A stretch of DNA of 64,000 bases from Alphaproteobacteria bacterium (GTDB taxonomy: Bacteria; Pseudomonadota; Alphaproteobacteria; Micavibrionales; UBA2020): assembly GCA_016794125.1 (NCBI GenBank), contig JAEUKT010000003.1, positions 248,001-312,000 on the forward strand. Direction: 5' to 3'. Shown piece after piece: positions 1 to 10,462 of the stretch (position 1 is its first letter; every line of letters begins with the position of its first letter). The notes under the pieces were generated by a model that was not told the DNA's origin, made no database searches, and worked only from the letters and a program-made list of their open reading frames with translations. The position numbers were made by a program, and so were the translations under genes.

Positions 1-691
1 CGCGCATCGCGCCATCCGGCATTTCAATTTCTAGAGCACCTCCGTCGTCGATGCCGAGGAACTTGCCCGAAAATGTCTCGTTTGGCATGCGCACCTGAAT
101 CGTCATGCCCAGATTGTGCGCGTGGTGCAGCCATTGTTCGCGGATCGGGGCAAAGCCGTTTTTGCCCCACAAATCGAATAGGTCTTTCACGCGAATGATC
201 AATTTTTCCAGTACCTGCCCAGCTTCCGTTTCGGTACCGAAATCCCCTAAACTCGCTGCGCCGTCGGGCGCGCCTGCAACATTGACGCCAATGCCCATCA
301 CGACCCAGTCCTCCTCCGCCTCCAGCAAAATGCCTGCGGCTTTCTTGCCGTTCAGCAACAGATCGTTCGGCCATTTCAACGCAATGATGCCCGGTTTCGC
401 CATGAATTCTTTTACCGTGTCGGCAAGCGCAACGGCGGCAAGAAATGACAGCTGGCCGTTTTGCGCGGCGGTCGCGGCGGGACGCAACAGGATGCTAAGG
501 TAAAGATTGCCGGGCACGGATGTCCAGCTATTGCCCTGACGCCCCTTCCCCGCGGTCTGTTCATGCGCCCAAACCGCCGTGAACGCGGGATAGCCGCTGC
601 GTGCCAACTGTTTTGCGTGATCGTTTGTGCTGCCAACGCTCGGCAGCTCGATTAGGTTAAAGGCAGGCGGCAATTTCGGCGTATAGGTCAT
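1..691 (-). CDS. birA: Biotin--[acetyl-CoA-carboxylase] ligase, 3' end outside window
   Basis: Attaches biotin, via biotinyl-AMP, to the biotin carboxyl carrier protein of acetyl-CoA carboxylase in the cytoplasm. The frame stays open from the ATG at 691 to the window edge, about 230 residues. Visible family motifs are STNDHA near the start, the biotinyl-AMP loop AGKGRQG, and KWPNDLLLNGKKAAGIL. There is no N-terminal DNA-binding helix-turn-helix, so this is the short, non-repressor type of BirA. Its ATG overlaps the nuoN stop codon (ATGA), so it is translationally coupled to the end of the complex I operon, a common alphaproteobacterial arrangement. The C-terminal domain is cut by the window boundary. 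Confidence 0.92.
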   Translation of the reverse strand, partial: MTYTPKLPPAFNLIELPSVGSTNDHAKQLARSGYPAFTAVWAHEQTAGKGRQGNSWTSVPGNLYLSILLRPAATAAQNGQLSFLAAVALADTVKEFMAKPGIIALKWPNDLLLNGKKAAGILLEAEEDWVVMGIGVNVAGAPDGAASLGDFGTETEAGQVLEKLIIRVKDLFDLWGKNGFAPIREQWLHHAHNLGMTIQVRMPNETFSGKFLGIDDGGALEIEMPDGAMR

Positions 692-2151
692 TTAGGCTTG
701 AAAATCGCAATCGACTTCGCCGCCGCATCCGCCGTTGCCAGCAACGGTCCGGGCATGGCGATGAACAGCAACATCGCGGCGGTCGAAACGCCTGCCAGCA
801 CGTTCAGGCGTACATCGACGGCGGGGTCGAGGCCTTCATCGCCTGCTTCCTCGAAATACATGACCTTGATAATACGCAGGTAATAATAAGCGGCGATGAC
901 CGAAGCGATAACGCCGATCACGGCAAGCCAGTAAAGCCCCTGCGCAACCGCCGCCTGAAACACGAACAGCTTTCCGAAGAAACCGGCGAGCGGCGGAATA
1001 CCCGCCATCGAGAACATCATGACCGTCATCGCCAGCGCCAGCATCGGCTGGCGTTGACCAAGGCCGGAGAGGTCGGAAATTTCCTCCAGCATACGCTCGC
1101 GCTGCTTCATCATCAGGACGATCGCGAAAGTGCCGATGGTCATGACCATATAAATTGCCGAGAAGATCATGACAGATTTCACGCCTTCCGCACTGGCGGC
1201 AGCAAGACCGACGAGCGCATAGCCCATGTTGCCGATGGAACTGTAAGCCAGCAGGCGCTTGATATTCGTCTGCCCGATCGCGGCGACCGAGCCCAGCACC
1301 ATAGACGCAATCGCCAGCACGACGACAATCTGCTGCCATTCCGCAACCATGCTGCCGAACGGCCCCATGAAAACGCGGGTGAGCAGCGCGAGCGCGGCGA
1401 TTTTCGGCGCAATCGCGAAGAATGCGGTGACCGAAGTCGGCGCGCCTTCATATACGTCAGGTGTCCACATATGGAACGGCACGGCGGAGATTTTGAAGGC
1501 AAGCCCGGAAATCAGCATAACCATGCCGACGATCACGCCGAGACTGAGCGGTGCGGAAGCAGCAAGGATCGCCCCCATTTTGTCGAAATTCGTGACGCCC
1601 GTGTAACCATACAGCAGCGACGCGCCGTACAGCAGCATGCCCGATGACAGCGCTCCCAGAACAAAATATTTCAGCCCGCCTTCCGTCGACTTGACGCTGT
1701 CACGCTGGATGGCCGCCAGCACGTAAAGCGGCAAGCTCTGCATTTCAAGGCCCATGTAAAGCGAGATCAGGTCGTTCGCCGAAATCATCAGCAGCATGCC
1801 CAATGTCGCGAACAGCATCAGGATCGGGTATTCGAAACGCATAATGCGCTGGCGTTCGGCATATTTCGCCGCCATCAGAATCGACACGGCGGAGCCTGCA
1901 ATGACCAGCATCTTCATGAAACCCCCGAAGCTGTCGGCAATAAACATGCCGTTGAAGGTCGTGACGGTCTCGCCGCAATAACGGCAGATCATCGCGCCGA
2001 CCGCCAGCAAGGCGAGGATCGACAGGTTGGAAACCGCATGAAACGGCTCGCCTTTGCGGGACACGCCGAACATCAGCAGCATGAGCGCGAGGATCGCGAG
2101 AGAAATCTCCGGGAAAGCCGGCATCAAATCCGGGGCGATGAACGGTATCAT
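688..2151 (-). CDS. nuoN: NADH-quinone oxidoreductase subunit N
   Basis: Membrane-arm, antiporter-like subunit of complex I that takes part in proton pumping. It has 487 residues and about 14 hydrophobic segments, the usual size. The antiporter-family core shows as a loop with KRLLAYSSIGNMGYAL and a preceding TPDVYEGAP loop. It is the last nuo gene. Its ATG overlaps the nuoM stop (ATGA) and its own stop overlaps the birA start, so translation is coupled on both sides. Nothing is odd in length or motifs. Confidence 0.97.
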   Translation of the reverse strand: MIPFIAPDLMPAFPEISLAILALMLLMFGVSRKGEPFHAVSNLSILALLAVGAMICRYCGETVTTFNGMFIADSFGGFMKMLVIAGSAVSILMAAKYAERQRIMRFEYPILMLFATLGMLLMISANDLISLYMGLEMQSLPLYVLAAIQRDSVKSTEGGLKYFVLGALSSGMLLYGASLLYGYTGVTNFDKMGAILAASAPLSLGVIVGMVMLISGLAFKISAVPFHMWTPDVYEGAPTSVTAFFAIAPKIAALALLTRVFMGPFGSMVAEWQQIVVVLAIASMVLGSVAAIGQTNIKRLLAYSSIGNMGYALVGLAAASAEGVKSVMIFSAIYMVMTIGTFAIVLMMKQRERMLEEISDLSGLGQRQPMLALAMTVMMFSMAGIPPLAGFFGKLFVFQAAVAQGLYWLAVIGVIASVIAAYYYLRIIKVMYFEEAGDEGLDPAVDVRLNVLAGVSTAAMLLFIAMPGPLLATADAAAKSIAIFKPK

Positions 2152-3815
2152 TTCTTTTTCTTTCCCTTTTTATGCTTGGGCGCTTCTTCCGTCTTTTCCG
2201 GCTCCTTGGCGGGCTCCGCTTCGGCGGGGGTCGCTTCGGGCTCGGTCATTACGGCGGGTTGTTCTCCAGCTGCTTTCGCAGCCTCTTCAGCTTTCTTTTC
2301 GGCGGCAGCCGGGGCGCGCGCCTCCAACAATGCCTGACGCGCCGGTGCGACGCGTTCCAGCACTTTTCCAAGTGCCGGCGCCATCGGCGCGGTGAAGCTG
2401 GACGGATAAATACCCATCCAGAACACAAGGCCGACCATGGGCAGGAAAATCGCAACCTCGCGGCCATCGGCATCCTTCATCGCCTTCACGTCGGATTTGA
2501 CGAGCTCGCCAAAAACGACGCGTTTGTAAAGGTACAGCATATAGGCAGCGCCCAAAACGACACCTGTCGCGGCAAACGCAGTCACAGTCGTGCTGACCTG
2601 ATAGGAACCGACAAGGACAAGGAATTCGCCGATAAATCCACTGGTGCCCGGCAGGCCGACGGAGGCCAGCATAAACACCATGAAGATCGTCGCGTATTTC
2701 GGCATGTTCTTGATCAGCCCGCCGTAACGCGCAATTTCCCGCGTATGCAGGCGGTCATAAATGACGCCCACGCACAGGAACAGCGCGGCAGACACCACGC
2801 CATGCGACAGCATCTGGAACATTGCGCCGTCGAAACCGTTTTGGTTCATGGCGAAAATGCCGATGGTGACAAAGCCCATATGCGCGACGGATGAATAAGC
2901 GATCAGCTTCTTCATGTCTTCCTGCGCAAGCGCGACGAGCGATGTATAGATGACCGCAATCACGCTGAAGCCGAAAATCCACGGCGCGTAATAAACCGAC
3001 GCATCCGGGAACACCGGCAGAGACAGCCGCAGGAAGCCGTAGCCGCCCATTTTCAGCAGAACGCCCGCCAGAATGACGGAACCCGCTGTCGGCGCTTCCA
3101 CGTGCGCATCGGGCAACCATGTATGCACCGGCCACATCGGCACCTTCACCGCGAAGGATGCAAGGAAGGCCAGCCAGAGCCATTTCTGCACATTCGCAGG
3201 GATCGCGAGTTTCGACAGCTCCGGAATATCGGTCGTGCCGTAGGTATTATACAGGTACAGGATCGCCAGCAGCATCAGCACCGATCCAAGCAGCGTGTAG
3301 AGGAAGAATTTGAAAGCCGAGTAAACGCGACGTTTGCCGCCCCATACGCCGATGATGACGAACATCGGGATCAGCACGCCTTCAAAGAAGATGTAGAACA
3401 GCATGAGGTCGATGGCGCAGAACATGCCGAGCATCATGGTTTCCAGCAGCAGGAAGGAAATCATGTATTCCTTCACGCGATGCTCGATAGATTCCCAGCT
3501 GGCAAGAATGCAAATCGGGGTCAGGAAAGTGGACAGCAGGACGAAGAAGATCGAGATGCCATCGACACCCAGCTTGTAATTGATATTGAGGCCGGGCAGC
3601 CAGGGCAGTTTCTCGACAAATTGCAGTTCCGCCGATGTGCCGTCGAAGCCCATATACATATATATAGACAGGCCGAAGGTGAACAACGAGGTCAGCAGCG
3701 CCGTATTCCGTGCGTTACGCGCCACCGTTTCGGCATCGCCGCGCACGAAGAGCAGGAACAACACACCCGCCAAAGGCAGGAATACAAGCAAGGAAAGAAT
3801 GGGGAAGGAAATCAT
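2148..3815 (-). CDS. nuoM: NADH-quinone oxidoreductase subunit M with charged C-terminal tail
   Basis: Antiporter-like, proton-pumping subunit of the complex I membrane arm. The 555 residues comprise a normal NuoM body of about 14 membrane segments with conserved TWLPDAHVEAPT and KKLIAYSSVAHMGFV loops. The last 55-60 residues are an Ala/Glu/Lys/Pro-rich tail ending in a basic run (KHKKGKKKK). NuoM proteins normally stop soon after the last membrane helix, so this tail is an addition; NuoH in the same operon has one too. There is a 3-nt gap to nuoL upstream and a 4-nt overlap with nuoN downstream. Confidence 0.97.
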   Translation of the reverse strand: MISFPILSLLVFLPLAGVLFLLFVRGDAETVARNARNTALLTSLFTFGLSIYMYMGFDGTSAELQFVEKLPWLPGLNINYKLGVDGISIFFVLLSTFLTPICILASWESIEHRVKEYMISFLLLETMMLGMFCAIDLMLFYIFFEGVLIPMFVIIGVWGGKRRVYSAFKFFLYTLLGSVLMLLAILYLYNTYGTTDIPELSKLAIPANVQKWLWLAFLASFAVKVPMWPVHTWLPDAHVEAPTAGSVILAGVLLKMGGYGFLRLSLPVFPDASVYYAPWIFGFSVIAVIYTSLVALAQEDMKKLIAYSSVAHMGFVTIGIFAMNQNGFDGAMFQMLSHGVVSAALFLCVGVIYDRLHTREIARYGGLIKNMPKYATIFMVFMLASVGLPGTSGFIGEFLVLVGSYQVSTTVTAFAATGVVLGAAYMLYLYKRVVFGELVKSDVKAMKDADGREVAIFLPMVGLVFWMGIYPSSFTAPMAPALGKVLERVAPARQALLEARAPAAAEKKAEEAAKAAGEQPAVMTEPEATPAEAEPAKEPEKTEEAPKHKKGKKKK

Positions 3816-3818
3816 CGG

Positions 3819-5771
3819 TTAGAACCCCTGCCTGTGAGCATAGAAGACGTAAGCGGTTATGATGGCGACAACGCCGATAATCATGGCGAAGGCGTAGTGG
3901 AAGATATATCCGCTTTGCAGGCCATGCGCCTTGTCGGAACCCGACTTGATCGTTGCGGCGACGCCGTCAGGACCGAATCCGTCGATGATCGCGCCATCGC
4001 CCGTTTTCCACAGCTTGTTGCCGAGGAAGAAGGACGGGATCACGGCGATGCAGTTATACAGCTCGTCGAAATACCATTTGCGGAAGAAGAAGTTGTGGAT
4101 GCCGCTGAACATGCCCGCCATCATCGCCGGCATATGGCGCTTGCGGACATAGAACAGGAATGCCAGCAGGATACCCGCGATGCCAACCCCGGTCGGCAGC
4201 AGCTTCGCCCATTCGGGAATGTGATGAATGTGTTCCAGAACATCATTTTGTTCCAGCACGAAAATAGAGCTACCCCAGAACGAACCGCGGGATTCACCGA
4301 CAAAGAACACCGTCAGCGCGCCCGCCGCCAATGCGCCAATCGCAAGGAAAGCAAGCGGAATAGTCATGATCTTGGGCGATTCATGGACATGTGCCATGAC
4401 TTTTTCATCCGCGCGCGGCGTGCCGTGGAACGTCATGAAAATCAGGCGCCACGAATAGAACGCCGTCAGGAACGCAGCCGTGATACCGCACCAATAGGCA
4501 AACGTGCCCACCTGGCTATGCGCCGCGAAGTTCGCCTCAAGGATAGTATCTTTCGAGAAGAAACCGGCGAAGGGCGGAACACCCGCCAACGCAAGGCTGC
4601 CGATCCACATCACCGCATAAGTGAACGGGATCAGTTTATAAATGCCGCCCATGCGGCGCATATCCTGTTCGTCCGACATTGCATGGATAACCGAACCTGC
4701 GCCCAAGAACAGCAACGCCTTGAAGAATGCGTGCGTGAACAGGTGGAACATCGCCGCACTGTATGCAGAAACGCCCGCCGCAAAGAACATGTAACCCAGC
4801 TGGCTCATGGTCGAATAGGCGATGACACGTTTGATGTCGAATTGCGTGATGGCGATGGTCGCCGCCACAAGCGCGGTCAGTGCGCCAAGGACGGTGATGA
4901 ACTCACGCGCTGCAGGCGCATATTCGTAAATCGGCGACATACGGCATACAAGGAATACCCCCGCCGTCACCATCGTTGCCGCATGGATCAGCGCGGAAAC
5001 TGGAGTCGGGCCTTCCATCGCGTCGGGCAGCCAGGTATGCAGGCCCAGCTGTGCGGATTTACCCATCGCCCCGACAAACAGCAGGAAGCCGATCAGCGTA
5101 ACAGCATTGAATTGCTGGCCGAGGAATTCGACCATAACATCTTTCGTCGCGGGAACAGCCGCAAAAACTTTGTCGAAATCAAGCGAACCAAACACCATGA
5201 ACACGGCAAATATGCCAAGAGCGAGACCGAAATCGCCGATACGGTTGACGACGAAGGCCTTAATAGCGGCTCGGTTGGCACTATCCTTGTGGTGCCAGAA
5301 ACCGATCAGCAGATAGGACGCGACGCCCACCCCCTCCCAGCCGAAGAACAGCTGGACGAAGTTAGCCGATGTCACAAGCATCAGCATCGCAAAGGTGAAC
5401 AGGCTGAGATAGCACTGGAACAGCGCGCGGCGCTTGTCATGGTGCATATAGCCGACAGAATATATATGAACGGCGCAGGAAACAAAGTTAACCACCAGCA
5501 CCATCGTCGCCGACAGCTGGTCGAATTTCAGCGACCAGTTAAGGTTCAGCGTACCCGACGAAATCCAGTTGAACAGCACGATCGTGCTGGGAGCCATCGT
5601 GGCTGCGAAGTTTATTTTGTAAAACAACGTGGCCGAAATGATGGCGGCAAGGATCATCAACCCGCAGGTCAGCACCTGTGCGGGTCCGTGGCCTTCTTCG
5701 TCCTCTTTCCAGGCGAACAGGGCGGCGGCGAGACAGCCGATCAGCGGCGCGAATACAGCAATGAATTCCAT
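3819..5771 (-). CDS. nuoL: NADH-quinone oxidoreductase subunit L
   Basis: Largest antiporter-like subunit, at the distal end of the complex I membrane arm, with the long lateral helix near its C terminus. Its 650 residues are the normal length. Conserved elements include LFFGWEGVGVASYLLIGFW, the LHTWLPDAMEGPTPVSALIHAATMV stretch around residues 235-260 and the IKRVIAYSTMSQLGYM loop. It lies 6 nt after nuoK and 3 nt before nuoM. Confidence 0.97.
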   Translation of the reverse strand: MEFIAVFAPLIGCLAAALFAWKEDEEGHGPAQVLTCGLMILAAIISATLFYKINFAATMAPSTIVLFNWISSGTLNLNWSLKFDQLSATMVLVVNFVSCAVHIYSVGYMHHDKRRALFQCYLSLFTFAMLMLVTSANFVQLFFGWEGVGVASYLLIGFWHHKDSANRAAIKAFVVNRIGDFGLALGIFAVFMVFGSLDFDKVFAAVPATKDVMVEFLGQQFNAVTLIGFLLFVGAMGKSAQLGLHTWLPDAMEGPTPVSALIHAATMVTAGVFLVCRMSPIYEYAPAAREFITVLGALTALVAATIAITQFDIKRVIAYSTMSQLGYMFFAAGVSAYSAAMFHLFTHAFFKALLFLGAGSVIHAMSDEQDMRRMGGIYKLIPFTYAVMWIGSLALAGVPPFAGFFSKDTILEANFAAHSQVGTFAYWCGITAAFLTAFYSWRLIFMTFHGTPRADEKVMAHVHESPKIMTIPLAFLAIGALAAGALTVFFVGESRGSFWGSSIFVLEQNDVLEHIHHIPEWAKLLPTGVGIAGILLAFLFYVRKRHMPAMMAGMFSGIHNFFFRKWYFDELYNCIAVIPSFFLGNKLWKTGDGAIIDGFGPDGVAATIKSGSDKAHGLQSGYIFHYAFAMIIGVVAIITAYVFYAHRQGF

Positions 5772-5777
5772 GGAAAA

Positions 5778-6092
5778 TTATCCCTTCAGCGCGCTGATGT
5801 CTTCGACCGCAATCGATGCCTTGTTGCGGAAGAATACGACGAGGATGGCAAGGCCGATGGCGGCTTCAGCCGCCGCGACCGTAAGAATGAACATCGAGAA
5901 CACCTGGCCCGTCAGGTCATGCAGATGGACGGAAAACGCGACAAGGTTGATGCTGACCGACAGGAGGATCAGTTCGATCGACATCAGAATGATGATGACG
6001 TTGCGGCGGTTCAGGAAAATGCCGAACACGCCCAGCGTGAACAGGATGCCCGATACGATCAGGAAATTGTGGATACCAATGACTGTTGGCAT
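5778..6092 (-). CDS. nuoK: NADH-quinone oxidoreductase subunit K
   Basis: Small three-helix membrane subunit of complex I, 104 residues against about 101 in most species. The two conserved membrane glutamates of the family are visible in [13 protein letters not shown] (second helix) and [13 protein letters not shown] (third helix). It is separated by one base from nuoJ and six from nuoL within the operon. Confidence 0.97.
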   Translation of the reverse strand: MPTVIGIHNFLIVSGILFTLGVFGIFLNRRNVIIILMSIELILLSVSINLVAFSVHLHDLTGQVFSMFILTVAAAEAAIGLAILVVFFRNKASIAVEDISALKG

Positions 6093-6093
6093 A

Positions 6094-6702
6094 TCAGGAC
6101 ACTCCCGTACCGGATTGGATTTTTTCTATTTTCAGCACGGCCTTGGGATCGCGCGCGATCTGGCTGGCGATGCTCTGGCGGCGGACGCCTGCGCGGCTGC
6201 GCAGAGTCAGCGTGATCGCGCCGATCATCGACACCAGCAGGATCAGGCCCGAAATCTGGAACAGGTAAACATATTCTGTGTACAGCAGGTAACCGAGGGC
6301 ATGGGTGTTGCTGAGCGTATCAGGAATGGGCGCGAAGGCATGCAGATCCGCATCTTTCGCGCTATGCCAGTTCAGGTACATCCACGCGAATTCGACGATC
6401 AGGACAAGACCGACCAGACCGCCGACCGGCGCGTGCTTCAGCATCCCTTCCCGCATCTGCGCGAAATTGATGTCGAGCATCATGACGACGAAAAGGAACA
6501 GCACGGCGACCGCGCCCACATAGACGATCACCATGATCATCGCAATGAATTCCGCACCCAGCATCACGAACAGCCCGGCGGCGTTGAAAAACGCCAAAAT
6601 CAGGAACAGCACCGAATGCACCGGGTTCCTGGCCGATATGACCATGACACCGCTCGCCAGCAGCACGGCGGAGAAAGCGTAAAAGAAAAATGCCTCGATC
6701 AT
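6094..6702 (-). CDS. nuoJ: NADH-quinone oxidoreductase subunit J
   Basis: Membrane subunit J of complex I, 202 residues with five hydrophobic segments. The start is set at the ATG at 6702 ([10 protein letters not shown]), although the frame stays open further upstream into nuoI; the longer version would add a non-conserved basic stretch. The conserved glycine-rich third helix region shows as [18 protein letters not shown]. The C-terminal 30 residues are polar and Ser/Arg-rich. It starts 16 nt after nuoI. Confidence 0.96.
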   Translation of the reverse strand: MIEAFFFYAFSAVLLASGVMVISARNPVHSVLFLILAFFNAAGLFVMLGAEFIAMIMVIVYVGAVAVLFLFVVMMLDINFAQMREGMLKHAPVGGLVGLVLIVEFAWMYLNWHSAKDADLHAFAPIPDTLSNTHALGYLLYTEYVYLFQISGLILLVSMIGAITLTLRSRAGVRRQSIASQIARDPKAVLKIEKIQSGTGVS

Positions 6703-6718
6703 CACTCGGTTCCTTGTC

Positions 6719-7207
6719 TTATCTGTAGGGCGCGTCGGCTTCGATATTCGCGGCAAGCTGTGCTTCCCAACGGTCGCCGTTCGCCAGCAGCTTTTCCTTG
6801 TTGTAGTAAAGCTCCTCGCGCGTTTCGGTCGCGTATTCGAAATTCGGGCCTTCGACGATCGCATCGACGGGGCATGCTTCCTGGCACAAGCCGCAATAAA
6901 TGCATTTCGTCATGTCGATGTCATAGCGCGTTGTGCGGCGGCTGCCGTCATCGCGCGGTTCGGCCTCGATGGTGATCGCAAGCGCAGGGCAGATTGCTTC
7001 GCACAGTTTGCAGGCGATGCAGCGCTCTTCCCCGTTCGGATAGCGGCGCAGAGCATGTTCCCCGCGGAAACGCGGGCTGATCGGGCCCTTTTCAAAGGGA
7101 TAGTTCAGCGTCACCTTCGGGCGGAAGATATAGCTGAAGGTCAGCGCAAAACCCTTGACGATCTCGGTCAGCAGGAACGCGTTTGTTGTCTTGGAAATAA
7201 ACGACAT
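6719..7207 (-). CDS. nuoI: NADH-quinone oxidoreductase subunit I (8Fe-8S ferredoxin)
   Basis: Peripheral-arm subunit carrying clusters N6a and N6b that pass electrons toward NuoB. The 162 residues contain the two expected ferredoxin motifs, [12 protein letters not shown] and [12 protein letters not shown], about 40 residues apart. An amphipathic N-terminal helix docks this subunit to the membrane arm in the family. Its start overlaps the nuoH stop by one base (TAATG). Confidence 0.98.
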   Translation of the reverse strand: MSFISKTTNAFLLTEIVKGFALTFSYIFRPKVTLNYPFEKGPISPRFRGEHALRRYPNGEERCIACKLCEAICPALAITIEAEPRDDGSRRTTRYDIDMTKCIYCGLCQEACPVDAIVEGPNFEYATETREELYYNKEKLLANGDRWEAQLAANIEADAPYR

Positions 7208-8433
7208 TATTCTTTCTCCTCCGCCTTCGGCGCTTCTGCGGGAGCGACGGGCGCAGCCTCCGGCGCGGCGGTTTCGGTCGTTACGGTTTCAGCAGGCGCA
7301 GTTTGCGGTGCCGCAGGCGCGCTGACGGCAGCCGGTGCAGCAGCGGTCGCGGCGACGGCTGCATTTTCCATGCCGGGCAGCGCCTTGTTATAGAGCAGCA
7401 CACCCGCAATCAGCACGACCCAGAGCAGCGTGAAGGGCAGGAAGATTTTCCAGCCCAGGCGCATCAGCTGGTCATAGCGGAAACGCGGCAGGGTCGCGCG
7501 CGTCCAGATGAACACGAACAACACGAACGACACCTTCAGCGCGAACCAGATAAAGCCCGGAATAACGCTCAGGAATTCGATGCCGAACGGCGGATGCCAG
7601 CCACCAAGGAAAAGCACTGTCGTCATCCCGCTCATCAGGATCATGTTCATGTATTCGCCCAGGAAGAACAGTGCGAAGGTCATGGACGAATATTCGACGT
7701 TGTAACCGCCCACCAGCTCGGACTCGCCTTCCGGCAGGTCAAAGGGCGCGCGGTTGGTTTCGGCAAGTGCCGAAATGACGAAAATGACAAACATCGGGAA
7801 CAGCAGCAGCGTCACCCAGAACGGGCGCTGCGCCTCCACAAGCGCTGTCAGGTTCAGCGAACCGGTCGTCAGCAGCACGGCCACAATCACAAAACCCATC
7901 GAAACTTCGTAGGAAACCATCTGCGCGGCGGAGCGTAGGCCGCCCAAGAACGCATAACGCGAGTTCGACGCCCAGCCCGCCATCAGGATGCCATAGACAC
8001 CCAGCGACGAAATGGCGAACAGGTACAGCACGCCCACGTTGATATCGGCAATCACCCAGCCCGCATTCACGGGAATGACCGCCCATGCCACAAGGCTGAG
8101 CATGAAGGTCAGCATCGGTGCCATGACGAAAACGCCGCGGTTCGCGCCGGAGGGGATGATCGTTTCCTTGCCCAGCAGTTTAATACCATCGGCCAGCGGC
8201 TGCAGCAGGCCGAACGGGCCAACCATCATCGGTCCCTGACGCATCTGCATGACGGCCAGAATTTTACGCTCGGCATAGGTCAGGTATGCCATCGCAATAA
8301 TCAGCGGGCCGACGAATGACAGGATCCAAAGGGTAATATTCGCAACCGGCTGCACATAAGCAACGCATAGCTCGGCTTTGCAGATTGTCTGCGTCCAGAT
8401 ATCGGTTTTAAAAACGCTGAAAAGATTATCCAT
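7207..8433 (-). CDS. nuoH: NADH-quinone oxidoreductase subunit H with Ala/Pro-rich tail
   Basis: Membrane subunit H of complex I, which forms part of the quinone chamber with NuoB and NuoD. The conserved body of about 350 residues includes [50 protein letters not shown] and [13 protein letters not shown]. After the last helix come about 57 residues made almost only of Ala, Pro, Glu, Thr and Val, ending KAEEKE. That low-complexity tail is not part of standard NuoH, making this protein 408 residues long against about 325-350. It overlaps nuoG by 8 nt and nuoI by 1 nt. Confidence 0.97.
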   Translation of the reverse strand: MDNLFSVFKTDIWTQTICKAELCVAYVQPVANITLWILSFVGPLIIAMAYLTYAERKILAVMQMRQGPMMVGPFGLLQPLADGIKLLGKETIIPSGANRGVFVMAPMLTFMLSLVAWAVIPVNAGWVIADINVGVLYLFAISSLGVYGILMAGWASNSRYAFLGGLRSAAQMVSYEVSMGFVIVAVLLTTGSLNLTALVEAQRPFWVTLLLFPMFVIFVISALAETNRAPFDLPEGESELVGGYNVEYSSMTFALFFLGEYMNMILMSGMTTVLFLGGWHPPFGIEFLSVIPGFIWFALKVSFVLFVFIWTRATLPRFRYDQLMRLGWKIFLPFTLLWVVLIAGVLLYNKALPGMENAAVAATAAAPAAVSAPAAPQTAPAETVTTETAAPEAAPVAPAEAPKAEEKE

Positions 8434-10462
8434 GGCTGCCCGTCTTTTCTTTAGTGCCGTTCAGGAACGCCTCGGTGCATTCCTCCATCACGCGGGACGC
8501 GCGGGAGATGACGTCGGTCATGTAGAAGTTGTTGATGACAAGCGAGAACGGCGCAGCATCATGCTTGCCCTCCTTGCCAAAAGGTTTCCATGCTGCCGGC
8601 TGAACGCTGTCGATATTGGCAAAAACCGGGTTTGCCTTCGCCATACGTGCGCGCAGCTGGGCAATATCGTCATAAGGCAGCGTCTTGCCGAGCGCTTCCG
8701 ACAATGCGCGGATGATTTTCCAGTCTTCGCGCGCCTCGCCGGGCGGGAAGATCGCCTGTTTTGCCTGTTGTGCGCGGCCTTCTATGTTCACATAGGTCGC
8801 GTTTTTCTCGGTATATGCAGCGCCGGGCAGGATTACATCGGCGCGGGCCGCTGCCGCATCGCCGTGGTGGCCCTGATAAATGACGAAGGTGTCTTTGTCG
8901 ATGCTGCCGACGGGGATTTCATCCGCGCCCAGCAGGTACAGCACATCGCCCTTCAGCATTTTGTCGAGGTCGCCGCCGACAAAGCCGAGTTCAAGCGCGC
9001 CGACGCGGCTTGCCTGCGTATGCAGCACGTTAAAGCCATTCCAGCCGTCCTTGACCATGTTGAATTTCGTCGCGACGGCGCGGGCGAGCGCCTGAATTTC
9101 CATGCCGTCATCACGGCTGAGCGCGCCCTGCCCCACGATAATCATCGGGTTTTGCGCCTTACTCAGGACTTCGGCGAATGCACCCTTGCCGCTGGCGAGT
9201 TCAGCCAGAGTTTCAGGGCCGGCGCCCAGGAATTTAGTCGGGTAGTTCAAATCGACCTGCTGGCCGATCACGCCGATCTTGATGCGCTTGGCGAGCCATG
9301 TCTTGCGTATGCGCGCGTTGACAAGCGCCGCTTCGTGGCGCGGGTTGGTGCCGACCAGCAGGATGACATCCGCCTGTTCAATGCCCGCGATAGTCGTGTT
9401 GAAGCGCCAGCCACAAGCCTGCGACACATCATATTGTGCGCCATCCTGGCGGCATTCGAGGTTTTTGGAACCGTAAGCGGCCAGCAGATCTTTCAACGCC
9501 GCCATGGACTCGCAATCGGCAAGGTCACCGGCAATCGCGCCGAATTTCTTGCCATCAACGCCGGACATTTTTTCTGAGATTGCGGCAAATGCCTGATTCC
9601 AGCTTGCCGGTTCCAGCCTGCCGTTCACGCGCACATAGGGGCGGTCGAGACGCTGGTTTTTCAACCCGTCAATACTGAAACGCGCTTTGTCGGAAATCCA
9701 TTCCTCGTTCACGCCTTCATGCAGGCGGGGCAGCACGCGCAGCACGGCACCGCCGCGGGTATCGATGCGGATGTTCGATCCGACTGCGTCCGATACGTCG
9801 ATGCTTTCGACCTTGCGCAGTTCCCACGGGCGGGCGGTGAATTCATAGGGTTTCGAGGTCAGCGCGCCGACGGGGCAGATGTCGATGATGTTGCCGGACA
9901 GTTCCGATGTCACCATCTGCTGCACATATGTGCCGATTTCAAGATGTTCGCCGCGGTTCAGCACGCCCATTTCGTCAACGCCTGCGATTTCGTCGCCAAA
10001 GCGGACGCAGCGCGTGCAATGGATGCAGCGGGTCATGGTGGTCTTGATCAGCGGGCCGAGGTCTTTGTCCTTCACCGCGCGTTTTTCTTCGCGGTAGCGC
10101 GAACGGTCGAAACCGAACGCAACGGTCTGGTCCTGCAAATCGCACTCGCCGCCCTGGTCGCAGATCGGGCAGTCCAGCGGGTGGTTGATCAGCAGCATTT
10201 CGATCACGCCCTTGCGCGCCTTTTGCGCCTGCGGCGAATTGGTATGCACTTTCATGTCTTCCGCGCAGGGCATCGCGCAGGATGCAACAGGCTTCGGCGA
10301 TTTTTCGACCTCGACAAGGCACATGCGGCAGTTGGCCGGCACGGACAGCTTGTCGTGATAGCAGAAACGCGGGATTTCGATGCCCAGCTGCTCTGCCGCC
10401 TGAATGATGGATGTGCCGGGTTCGACCGTGACTTCCATACCGTCGATGGTGAGTTTAGGCAT
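8426..10462 (-). CDS. nuoG: NADH-quinone oxidoreductase subunit G
   Basis: Large iron-sulfur subunit of the peripheral arm. The N-terminal part holds a 2Fe-2S domain ([15 protein letters not shown]), the cluster N4/N5 region ([15 protein letters not shown] and CIHCTRC) and then a molybdopterin-oxidoreductase-like domain that carries no cofactor in this family. The ATG at 10462 is preferred because AGGGGG lies at proper spacing; an ATG two codons earlier (10468) is possible. The start lies inside the 3' end of the SRPBCC gene, a coupling overlap. 678 residues is normal for alphaproteobacteria. Confidence 0.96.
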   Translation of the reverse strand: MPKLTIDGMEVTVEPGTSIIQAAEQLGIEIPRFCYHDKLSVPANCRMCLVEVEKSPKPVASCAMPCAEDMKVHTNSPQAQKARKGVIEMLLINHPLDCPICDQGGECDLQDQTVAFGFDRSRYREEKRAVKDKDLGPLIKTTMTRCIHCTRCVRFGDEIAGVDEMGVLNRGEHLEIGTYVQQMVTSELSGNIIDICPVGALTSKPYEFTARPWELRKVESIDVSDAVGSNIRIDTRGGAVLRVLPRLHEGVNEEWISDKARFSIDGLKNQRLDRPYVRVNGRLEPASWNQAFAAISEKMSGVDGKKFGAIAGDLADCESMAALKDLLAAYGSKNLECRQDGAQYDVSQACGWRFNTTIAGIEQADVILLVGTNPRHEAALVNARIRKTWLAKRIKIGVIGQQVDLNYPTKFLGAGPETLAELASGKGAFAEVLSKAQNPMIIVGQGALSRDDGMEIQALARAVATKFNMVKDGWNGFNVLHTQASRVGALELGFVGGDLDKMLKGDVLYLLGADEIPVGSIDKDTFVIYQGHHGDAAAARADVILPGAAYTEKNATYVNIEGRAQQAKQAIFPPGEAREDWKIIRALSEALGKTLPYDDIAQLRARMAKANPVFANIDSVQPAAWKPFGKEGKHDAAPFSLVINNFYMTDVISRASRVMEECTEAFLNGTKEKTGSHG

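Noticed and set aside
3102-6215. 1037-codon open frame on the plus strand across nuoM, nuoL and nuoK
   Set aside because: Antisense to three conserved complex I genes; the product is His/Arg/Gln-rich without any domain, as expected from the opposite strand of membrane-protein codons.
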